Assembly: GCA_964607765.1 (NCBI GenBank)
Contig: CAZSNT010000116.1
Coordinates: 1-34,201, forward strand
Direction: 5' to 3'
Source of the DNA: CAZSNT01 sp964607765
GTDB lineage: Bacteria > Verrucomicrobiota > Lentisphaeria > Oligosphaerales > JABHEG01
Length of the DNA: 34,201 nucleotides
In this document: positions 16,905 through 24,241 of the stretch, one piece after another
Layout of the letters: the number at the start of each line of letters is the position of its first letter
How positions within the stretch are numbered: the first letter of the stretch is position 1
The notes under the pieces: model-generated
The model's input: the letters and a program-made list of their open reading frames with translations, nothing else
What the model was told of the DNA's origin: nothing
Databases searched by the model: none
Made by a program: the position numbers and the translations under genes

Positions 16905-19900
16905 ATGCGCATCTGCACTCGAGCACTTCTCAGCCAGGTCCTGCTCCTCGTGGCCTTGTGCCGCGGGCAGCAGGCCGATCCTGATGACAGCGTCAGGGCG
17001 CTCGAGGCGGCCTCACGGCTGAACGAGCTGGCTCAGAACATCCGTTACTACGACGAGGTGCTGACTCAGTCCGCCAGGAACTACGCCTTTACGGAAGACG
17101 CGAAGTGGCTGAAGCGATACAGGGACGCCGAGCCCGTGTTGGACAAGGCGATTCAGGAAGCCATGACGGGAGAGGACAGCACGGGCAGGCACGACCTGTC
17201 GACGGTCAACGCGGCCAATGTGGCGCTTGTCGAGATGGAGTCTCGCGCCATCCAGCTCGTCACCGAGGGCCGGGCTCGCGCCGCGCTGAAGATACTCGAC
17301 AGTGATCGGCACCGGGAGCAGAAGGAGATTTACGGGCGGGCGTTGACGGACTATGTCGCAAGACGTCACCAGCTGTTGGACGCCGCGCTTCTGGCCACGG
17401 TACGGGACCATCCCCCGATTCCGTTCACGGCGGAGGAGAAGGCTTGGCTGCGGGAGCACCCCGTCATACGCGTCCACAACGAAAAGGCCTGGCCGCCGTT
17501 CAACTTCTTCGAGCATGGCGAACCCCGTGGTCTGTCCATCGACTACATGAATCTCCTGAGCCGCAGGATCGGTGTCCAGGTCGAATACGTGACCGGGCCG
17601 AGTTGGAGCGAGTTCCTCAGCATGCTCCGGGACAAAGAGCTGGACGTCATGCTGAACATCGTCCAGACCGAAGACCGGCAGGAATACGTCCTCTACACCG
17701 AGCCCTATATCAGAAACCCGAATGTCATCGTGAGCAGGAAGGACGAGCCGCTGGAAAGCGTTGAGCAGCTCGACTCCCGGGTGGTGTCCTTCCCCAAAGG
17801 CTTCTTCTACGAGGAAGTCCTGGCCAAGTCATACCCCGGCATCCGTCGCCTGCCGGTAGCCGACACGCTCGCCAGCCTCAAAGCAGTGGCGCTGGGCGAG
17901 GCGGACGCCTGCCTTGGCGAGGAAGCCGTCGTGCGCTACCTGGTCGCTCAGAACCTGCTCGCCGGCCTGCGGATCTCCGGAGAGGTGAATATAGGCAATC
18001 CGGACTTCGTCAACTTGCGCCTGGGCGTACGCGATGATTGGCCGCTGCTGCGGTCGGTGCTCAGCAAGGCCGCCGCGGCAGTGGCTGCTACTGAAATGGC
18101 CCGGATCCGCCATAAGTGGCTGCTCGCCTCCGAAAAAGAACAGGGCCGCGTCCAGCTCACCGATCCGGAGAAGGCCTGGATTGAAGAGCACAAGGTCATC
18201 CGGGTAGGTGTCGACCCCACGTGGGCCCCGATTGAGTTCATTGATTCTGACGGCAACCACAAGGGGTTGTCCAGCGACCTTCTCGACATGCTCTCGGAGC
18301 GCCTGGGCTTGCAGTTCGAGCCCGTCCGGGGACTCTCCTGGGCCGACGTCCTGGAAGGCATGAAGGCGGGACAGGTCGACATGCTCTCCGCCGCCGCCGC
18401 CACCCCAGGCAGGGAACAGTTTGCCAGCTTCACGGCCCCCTACATCACCTTGCCGCTCATGGTCTTCACCCGCAACGAACACCCCTATATCGGCAACATG
18501 AACGAGCTGAGCAACGACCTGACTGCGGTCGTGGACGGATACGCCGTGATGGGTTGGCTCAGGAGGGATTGGCCGAATCTCCGACTGCTGCCGGTCGGAA
18601 GCGTCGAGGAAGGGCTGCAGGCTGTGGTCTCGGGCAAAGCAGCCCACTACATCGACGCCCTGCTGACCACATCTCACAGCATCCAGCGGCTCGGTTACGC
18701 AGAGATCAAAGTAGCGGGTGGAACCCCGTACAAGTTCGAGCTCTGCCTGGCGGCGCGGCACGACTGGCCGCACCTGCAGAGCATCCTTCAGAAGGGTTTG
18801 GACTCCATCACGGACGAGGAGCACAACAGTCTCTTGCGCGAGTGGCGTTCCATCCAGTACGAACACGGATTTGACTACGCGATGCTCTGGCAAGCGCTGG
18901 CAGTCGCCGCCGCCGTGCTGGCCCTGTTCATCTACTGGAACCGCCGCCTGGCCAGGGAAGTGAACGAGAGACGGCAAGCTCAGGCCGCGCTCAGGGCGAG
19001 CCGGGAGCAGCTTCGACTCGTCTTCGACAGCGTGGAAATGGGTATTGTACTGTTGGACGCCGAGACGCGCCGGATCGTGGACGCCACACCAATGGCAGTG
19101 AGACTCTATGGCGGCACTCGGAAAAGAGACATGGTGGGGCATGTCTGCACCGACGTGTTTTGTCCCGATGCCGAGGGCTGTCCGGTCCTTGACCACGGTC
19201 AGACAGTGGACCAGAGCGAGCGAACGCTCATGCGGCTTGATGGAACGCGCGTACCCATTTTGAAGACGGTCACCCCACTGGAGCTCGGCGGCAAGAACCA
19301 CCTCCTCGAGAGCTTTGTTGACCTGTCCGAACGCAAAGCCATGGAGGACGAACTGCGCCGCAGCGAGGAGCGGTTCCGGCAAACGTTCGAGCATGCGCCG
19401 GTCGGCATTGTACGAGCCGATGCCCAGGGCCACTTCACCGAGGTCAACACGCAGTTCTGCCGGATGCTTGGCTACACCGCTGACGAACTCCGGGGCAAGA
19501 GCTTCCTGAGCATCACGTTCCCCGATGATCAACGGGAATCAAGAGGCGTGGTGGATGCCTTGCAGACCGGGAACCGTGACACGCTGTCCCTGGACAAACG
19601 CTATGTGCGCAAGGACAGCACCGTTCTGTGGGGCTTCACAACGGTTACCGCTCAACGGGACGCCGATGGCGCTATCCTCGAACTGCTGGCTGCCGTAGAG
19701 GACATCACCGAACGCAGGGAAGCCGAGGAGCATCTTCGCCTGACCCGCTTCGCCATGGACAGTGCGGGCGACGCGGTATGGTGGCACGCCTCGGACACCG
19801 GCCAACTACTGTATGTGAACGAACATGCCTGCACGAGCCTGGGATATTCGCGCGAAGAACTGCTCGGGATGCGCGTCGCCGACATCGATCCGGACTTCCG

Positions 19901-20315
19901 TGACGGGAAGTGGCCGGATATTTCGAGCGGCATGGGCAAAGGCACTGCCTTGGCGTTCCCGTCTCATCACCGCCGCCGAGACGGCAGCGTGTTCCCGGTG
20001 GAGATCGCGGCGCGACACGTCGAGCACGAAGGACGCGGCCTCGTGGTGGCCTTCGCGAGAGACGTGTCAGAGCGCGAGAGGACCGCGGCAGAGCTCCGGA
20101 ATCGAGCGTCGGAACTGGAACGGTTCAATCGACTGGCCGTGGGCCGCGAACTGCGCATGATCGAGATAAAGAGAGAAATCAACACGCTTCTCGAGCAATT
20201 GGGCCAGGGCGCCAAGTACAGAATCGTGACGGAACAGGGCTCCACCGCAGAAGCGGAAACCACAGACGGGAGGACTGGCGATGTTCAAGGAAGAGCGAAC
20301 GGAAGCGGCGTTTGA
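16905..20315 (+). CDS. Kinase-less membrane receptor: helical-SBP-SBP-TM-PAS-PAS-PAS
   Basis: The 1136-residue protein has a signal peptide (1-21) and a helical extracytoplasmic region (~25-165). Two family-3 solute-binding domains (173-405, 418-650), a membrane helix (658-678), three PAS domains (~703-808, 824-935, 946-1057) and a coiled-coil tail (1060-1100, ELERFNRLAVGREL) follow. It has no histidine kinase, GGDEF or other output. The first PAS holds a cysteine cluster (VCTDVFCPDAEGCP). Its first solute-binding domain is close to the second of the giant kinase, and its second resembles the first of the giant kinase. The start ATG 16905 has AGAGG upstream and begins a clear signal peptide; an in-frame start at 16803 does not. 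The 3' end overlaps the V4R gene by 35 nt, so the two are probably translationally coupled. Confidence 0.85.
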   Translation: MRICTRALLSQVLLLVALCRGQQADPDDSVRALEAASRLNELAQNIRYYDEVLTQSARNYAFTEDAKWLKRYRDAEPVLDKAIQEAMTGEDSTGRHDLSTVNAANVALVEMESRAIQLVTEGRARAALKILDSDRHREQKEIYGRALTDYVARRHQLLDAALLATVRDHPPIPFTAEEKAWLREHPVIRVHNEKAWPPFNFFEHGEPRGLSIDYMNLLSRRIGVQVEYVTGPSWSEFLSMLRDKELDVMLNIVQTEDRQEYVLYTEPYIRNPNVIVSRKDEPLESVEQLDSRVVSFPKGFFYEEVLAKSYPGIRRLPVADTLASLKAVALGEADACLGEEAVVRYLVAQNLLAGLRISGEVNIGNPDFVNLRLGVRDDWPLLRSVLSKAAAAVAATEMARIRHKWLLASEKEQGRVQLTDPEKAWIEEHKVIRVGVDPTWAPIEFIDSDGNHKGLSSDLLDMLSERLGLQFEPVRGLSWADVLEGMKAGQVDMLSAAAATPGREQFASFTAPYITLPLMVFTRNEHPYIGNMNELSNDLTAVVDGYAVMGWLRRDWPNLRLLPVGSVEEGLQAVVSGKAAHYIDALLTTSHSIQRLGYAEIKVAGGTPYKFELCLAARHDWPHLQSILQKGLDSITDEEHNSLLREWRSIQYEHGFDYAMLWQALAVAAAVLALFIYWNRRLAREVNERRQAQAALRASREQLRLVFDSVEMGIVLLDAETRRIVDATPMAVRLYGGTRKRDMVGHVCTDVFCPDAEGCPVLDHGQTVDQSERTLMRLDGTRVPILKTVTPLELGGKNHLLESFVDLSERKAMEDELRRSEERFRQTFEHAPVGIVRADAQGHFTEVNTQFCRMLGYTADELRGKSFLSITFPDDQRESRGVVDALQTGNRDTLSLDKRYVRKDSTVLWGFTTVTAQRDADGAILELLAAVEDITERREAEEHLRLTRFAMDSAGDAVWWHASDTGQLLYVNEHACTSLGYSREELLGMRVADIDPDFRDGKWPDISSGMGKGTALAFPSHHRRRDGSVFPVEIAARHVEHEGRGLVVAFARDVSERERTAAELRNRASELERFNRLAVGRELRMIEIKREINTLLEQLGQGAKYRIVTEQGSTAEAETTDGRTGDVQGRANGSGV

Positions 20316-20805
20316 GTGGAGCATGCTCGGTGACGTGCCGTTGGGACGACCGAACTTGGGGCGAACCGCGGATGTGGCCGTCTATCGCCTCATGCAGTTC
20401 ACGCTTCGGGACGTGCTCATCAAAGAACTCGGTGTTCGAGCAGCGGACAGGATCTTCTACGACGCCGGATTCAATGCCGGTCGGCAGTTCGCCAGGAACG
20501 TCATCGGCAAGAAGGGCAGCTTCAACGCATTCCTCGTCGAATTGCAGGAGAAACTGAATTCGCTAGGCATCGGCATCCTGAAGGTCGAGAAAGCCGACAT
20601 GAACGAATTGGAGTTCACTCTGACGGTCGCTGAAGACCTGGACTGCTCCGGTCTGCCGGTCTGCGCCGAAACCGTCTGCACCTATGACGAAGGATTCATC
20701 GGCGGCCTGCTTTCTGAACAGACCGGACGCAAGATCATGGCCAAGGAAGTGGACTGCTGGTGTACTGGAGACCGTGTCTGCCGCTTCGACGTCAAGCCGG
20801 CGTAG
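20281..20805 (+). CDS. V4R (4-vinyl reductase) domain protein
   Basis: The 174-residue protein is nearly all one V4R domain. It has a GRQFARN segment, six clustered cysteines in the C-terminal half (Cys122, Cys128, Cys133, Cys159, Cys161, Cys167) and the characteristic ending CWCTGDRVCRFDV. V4R domains bind small hydrophobic or metal-containing ligands and often act as sensory modules in regulators; here the domain stands alone. It starts 35 nt inside the 3' end of the kinase-less receptor gene, and the soluble GAF hybrid kinase follows 99 nt later. I infer that it links or tunes those two. No signal peptide or membrane segment is seen, so it should be cytoplasmic. Confidence 0.88.
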   Translation: MFKEERTEAAFEWSMLGDVPLGRPNLGRTADVAVYRLMQFTLRDVLIKELGVRAADRIFYDAGFNAGRQFARNVIGKKGSFNAFLVELQEKLNSLGIGILKVEKADMNELEFTLTVAEDLDCSGLPVCAETVCTYDEGFIGGLLSEQTGRKIMAKEVDCWCTGDRVCRFDVKPA

Positions 20806-20904
20806 AGCGAAAGGCAGGCCAGAGACCTGGACCGCCCTCGAGGACGCGGGCCCTGTGGCAAACGTGATTGTCAGAGCCATGGCAACAACAAGGCAACGAA
20901 CTGC

Positions 20905-23760
20905 ATGCTAAGCGTACGTGAAGAAGACCTGGACCGGATCACGGAGGCGATCCACCGGATGCTCACCGGCCAGAAGCCGGTGCCGGTGTCGCTGCCTGAC
21001 GATGTACCGGACAACGAACTGCGCCAGGCCGTCGACTACCTCAACCGCTTCATGGACCGGTACGATGCGGCCGCAGAAGCCGTGGCTGCGATGTCGGCTG
21101 GGGAACTGCAGCGGGAACTGCCCAAGGGCACGCTCCAGCCGCTGCAGTCCCTCAAGAACCTGCAGGCCAACCTCAGGCACCTGACCTGGACGACGCAGCA
21201 GATCGCCATGGGCGACTTCGAGCACGCGGTCGACTTCATCGGCGATTTCTCCGCTGCGTTCAACAGCATGACCCGACAGCTCAAGGAGTCGTTCGATGCG
21301 CTCCAGCTCCGCGTGCGTCAGCAGAAGGAGGTGGCCAGCCTCGGCCAGATCGCCACAGCAGAACCCGATTTGGACTACCTGTTCCAGCAGGCCGCTGCGC
21401 GCACGGCGAGCGCCCTGGAAGCAGACAGATCGGGGGTCTTTGAGCTGCTCCCGAACAGAACGCAGCTCGTGCTCCGGGACGGAGTGGGATGGACGGACGA
21501 CTTGCTGGGCACAGCCAAGGTCGGTGTCGGCAGGGAGTCCCTCCAAGGATACACGCTCATGAACCGCCAGCCCGTGACCCTCAGCGATATCCACTCGGAA
21601 ATCCGGTTCAAGATCCCCGCCTTCATGGAGTCGGCCAACGGCGGCAGCGCCATCTGCGTGCCCATCGCCGGCTCCGATGAACCGTTCGGGACACTCTTGG
21701 TCTGTACCGTGGAAAAACGGCATTTCTCCGAGGATGATGTGCACTTCGTCCAGGCAATAGCGAACATCCTGGCCGAAGCGGTCGCCCGACGCCAGGCAAG
21801 AGACGCTCTGGAAGTGCACCTGAGAGAAGAGGCGGAAGCCCGGGTCGCCATGCTCAACATGATGGAGGACTTGGGCGAAGCACGGACACAAGCAGAGACC
21901 GCAACCCAAGCCAAGAGCGATTTCCTCGCCAATATGAGCCATGAGATCCGTACCCCCATGAACGCAATCATCGGTATGACGCATCTGGCACTGCAGACGG
22001 AGCTGACACCGAAGCAGGAAGACTACCTGCGCAAGGTGCAGAGCTCTGCCGAAGCGCTGCTCGGACTCATCAACGACATCCTCGACTTCTCCAAGATCGA
22101 GGCCGGCAAACTCGATATGGAGACGATCGATTTCAACTTGGATGACGTCCTGAAAAACCTCGCGAACCTAATCGCGGTCAAGGCCCAAAGCAAGGGAGTC
22201 GAGCTGCTGTTCAGCCGCGCCCCTGATGTGCCTGGAGCGCTGCGCGGCGATCCGTTGCGGCTCGGCCAGATTCTGACGAACCTCGCGAACAACGCAGTGA
22301 AGTTCACCGAGCAAGGCGAGATCGTCGTTTCGGTCGAGGTCGAAGCAGCGGGCGAGCAAAACGCCCGGCTCCGGTTCGCGGTGCGCGACACGGGCGTAGG
22401 CATGACCCCGGAACAGGCGGCCAAGCTGTTTCGGCCGTTCTCGCAAGCAGACACGTCCACCACACGCAAGTACGGCGGAACCGGGCTGGGCCTGTCCATC
22501 AGCAAGCGTCTGACCGAGATGATGAACGGCAGAATCTGGGTGGAAAGCGAACAGGGCGTAGGCAGCACGTTCATCTTCACGGCCGTGTTCGGCTTGAGCG
22601 AAACTGGACGGCAGCAGCCGAAAACGCTGCCCGCCGATCTGCGCAACATGCGCGTGCTCGTGGTGGATGACAGCAGGGCGTCCCGAACCATCACGCGGCA
22701 CATGCTCGAGACCATGTCCTTCGACGTGCTTGTCGTCTCGTCCGGTCAGGAAGCCCTGACCGCGCTGGAGCAGACCGGCGAGGGCGCGCCGTTCGGCCTC
22801 GTGATGCTTGACTGGCAGATGCCCGGAATGGACGGATTCCAAGTGGCCGAACGCATCAGGTCAGCCCCGGACCGTTACGGCGCACCGCGACTGGCAATGG
22901 CCACTGCTTACGGACGGGAAGAACTCATGCGCGCGGCAGACGCGGCGAACCTGGACGGACTCCTGATCAAACCCGTGACCCAGTCCGGGCTGCTCGACAC
23001 GCTCCTGCACATCTTCAGCAGAGACAGTGCCGCACCTGTGGATACCGGAGCCGCCCCAGGCCGCCCGACAGCCATGGACACCATCCGTGGCGCCAGCATC
23101 CTGCTCGTCGAAGACAACGAGATCAACCAGCAGATAGCCAGAGAGATCCTCGAACAGGAAGGTCTGACTGTCACCATCGCCGGCGACGGCAAGCAAGGAC
23201 TCGAAGCGGTCAAGCAAGGCAGATTCGACGCGGTGCTCATGGACGTGCAGATGCCCGTCATGGACGGATACGAAGCCACCCGCGCGATACGGGAGTGGGA
23301 GAGAGAGTGTTCAGGCACTGAACACTCCATCCCGATAATAGCCATGACCGCGCACGCCATGGCCGGCGATCACGAGAAGTCTGTCGAGGCCGGCATGGAC
23401 GACCACGTCACCAAGCCCATCAATCCGGAACAGCTCTTCGCCGCCCTGGTCAAGTGGATCAGACCGCGCCCGGGGCTCGTCGCCGCCGCTGAGCCAGCCG
23501 ACGCAGCCCCCCCCGCGATGGACGTTCCGGACCAGACACAGCACGCAGAAGGGGCGTCTGCCGCCCCGCATCCCCCGCACTCGTCCCCCGCACTCGCCCC
23601 GGCCTCCCCGCTCCTCGCTCCCTCCTTCCCTCCCCGGTATCGACGTCGCGGACGGCCTGCGTCGCCTCGGCGGCAACGAGAAGCTGTATCGCGAGCTGCT
23701 CCTGAAGATACGCGCGGACTACGCGGACGCTCACGCAGAGTTGGAGAAGCTGCTCGGTAA
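20905..23760 (+). CDS. Soluble GAF hybrid histidine kinase (HK-REC-REC), frameshifted before Hpt
   Basis: As read, 951 residues with no signal peptide or membrane helix. Order: a HAMP-like helical segment (~85-130), GAF (~155-295), coiled coil, HisKA with His346 in NMSHEIRTPMN, HATPase, receivers with Asp636 and Asp780, then a proline-rich linker. The HisKA-HATPase stretch is almost identical to that of the giant kinase, so the two are recent paralogues. From about 23615 the frame is wrong: the translation becomes arginine-rich and stops at 23760, while the Hpt domain continues in the +1 frame. The linker is 7 nt longer than the giant-kinase copy (46 against 39 nt between matching points). 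Lacking its own receptor, it probably serves the upstream kinase-less receptor and V4R protein. Confidence 0.85.
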   Translation: MLSVREEDLDRITEAIHRMLTGQKPVPVSLPDDVPDNELRQAVDYLNRFMDRYDAAAEAVAAMSAGELQRELPKGTLQPLQSLKNLQANLRHLTWTTQQIAMGDFEHAVDFIGDFSAAFNSMTRQLKESFDALQLRVRQQKEVASLGQIATAEPDLDYLFQQAAARTASALEADRSGVFELLPNRTQLVLRDGVGWTDDLLGTAKVGVGRESLQGYTLMNRQPVTLSDIHSEIRFKIPAFMESANGGSAICVPIAGSDEPFGTLLVCTVEKRHFSEDDVHFVQAIANILAEAVARRQARDALEVHLREEAEARVAMLNMMEDLGEARTQAETATQAKSDFLANMSHEIRTPMNAIIGMTHLALQTELTPKQEDYLRKVQSSAEALLGLINDILDFSKIEAGKLDMETIDFNLDDVLKNLANLIAVKAQSKGVELLFSRAPDVPGALRGDPLRLGQILTNLANNAVKFTEQGEIVVSVEVEAAGEQNARLRFAVRDTGVGMTPEQAAKLFRPFSQADTSTTRKYGGTGLGLSISKRLTEMMNGRIWVESEQGVGSTFIFTAVFGLSETGRQQPKTLPADLRNMRVLVVDDSRASRTITRHMLETMSFDVLVVSSGQEALTALEQTGEGAPFGLVMLDWQMPGMDGFQVAERIRSAPDRYGAPRLAMATAYGREELMRAADAANLDGLLIKPVTQSGLLDTLLHIFSRDSAAPVDTGAAPGRPTAMDTIRGASILLVEDNEINQQIAREILEQEGLTVTIAGDGKQGLEAVKQGRFDAVLMDVQMPVMDGYEATRAIREWERECSGTEHSIPIIAMTAHAMAGDHEKSVEAGMDDHVTKPINPEQLFAALVKWIRPRPGLVAAAEPADAAPPAMDVPDQTQHAEGASAAPHPPHSSPALAPASPLLAPSFPPRYRRRGRPASPRRQREAVSRAAPEDTRGLRGRSRRVGEAAR
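23305..23327. repeat. In-frame GTGTTCAG/CTGAACAC palindrome in receiver 2 (copy 2)
   Basis: GAGTGTTCAG (23305-23314) and CTGAACACTC (23318-23327) form a perfect 10-bp-arm palindrome with a 3-nt loop. It encodes ECSGTEHS at the same receiver-2 loop as the copies at 15909 and 29015. It is the shortest of the three. Confidence 0.8.
23581..23606. repeat. C-rich 13-nt-period linker repeat (copy 2)
   Basis: Two 13-nt units, TCGTCCCCCGCAC and TCGCCCCGGCCTC, match the linker array at 16131 in the giant kinase; a partial unit precedes them. The frame break of the soluble kinase lies just downstream, in a T/C-rich stretch at about 23611-23632. Confidence 0.65.
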
Positions 23761-24241
23761 CGATGCAGTAGAAGAAGCCCAACGGCTCGCCCACACGATC
23801 AAAGGCGTTGCGGGAAACGTGGGCGCGGGAGATCTGCAGACGGCGGCAGCCCGCGTGGAAGCGGCCGTCAAGGGCCACGAGACCGATGACCTCGACACAC
23901 TGCTGGAACAGTTCGGTGAAGCTCTGGAAACTGTAGTCGACGGTGTGGCTGTGCTCGAGCCGGAGCAGGAAACGGCGGCAGCCCACGATACAGTAGCAGC
24001 ACCCCGCGAGCAGATGCTCGAAGCGCTCCGGACGCTCGCACCACACCTGAAGTCGCGCCGGCCCAAGCCGAGCAAGGCTGCCATGGCGGCGCTGGGCGGT
24101 CTGGTCTGGCCAGAGGAACTGGCAGACGACGTCGCCCGACTGGGCAATCTGGTACGCAAGTATAAGTTCAGAGACGCGGCGGCCGCAGCCAAGGCGCTGA
24201 CAGACAGACTCCAGCCTGACTCGGAAGGAGAACAAGCATGA
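23741..24241 (+). CDS. Hpt phosphotransfer domain, displaced 3' part of the soluble kinase
   Basis: This frame carries the Hpt domain (AHTIKGVAGNVGA, His codon at 23792-23794) and the conserved helical tail ending near LVRKYKFRD. It is homologous to the ends of the two other hybrid kinases. Coding similarity starts upstream at about 23627 (SLPGIDVADGLRRLGG), before any usable start, so it is the continuation of the 20905 gene after a +1 frame change. The TTG at 23741 is only the first possible start. The stop codon overlaps the TonB-receptor start as ATGA, the expected arrangement if this frame is the original end of the gene. It may be a pseudogene fragment, a split Hpt protein made by reinitiation, or a sequencing error. 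Confidence 0.7.
   Translation: MEKLLGNDAVEEAQRLAHTIKGVAGNVGAGDLQTAAARVEAAVKGHETDDLDTLLEQFGEALETVVDGVAVLEPEQETAAAHDTVAAPREQMLEALRTLAPHLKSRRPKPSKAAMAALGGLVWPEELADDVARLGNLVRKYKFRDAAAAAKALTDRLQPDSEGEQA

Noticed and set aside
17829..19532. 567-codon minus-strand frame opposite the kinase-less receptor
   Set aside because: No recognisable motif, and the opposite strand encodes solute-binding and PAS domains in full.
23611..23640. Programmed +1 frameshift in the soluble kinase
   Set aside because: There is no stop codon or rare-codon shift site at the junction, and the 7-nt length difference from the paralogue explains the change.
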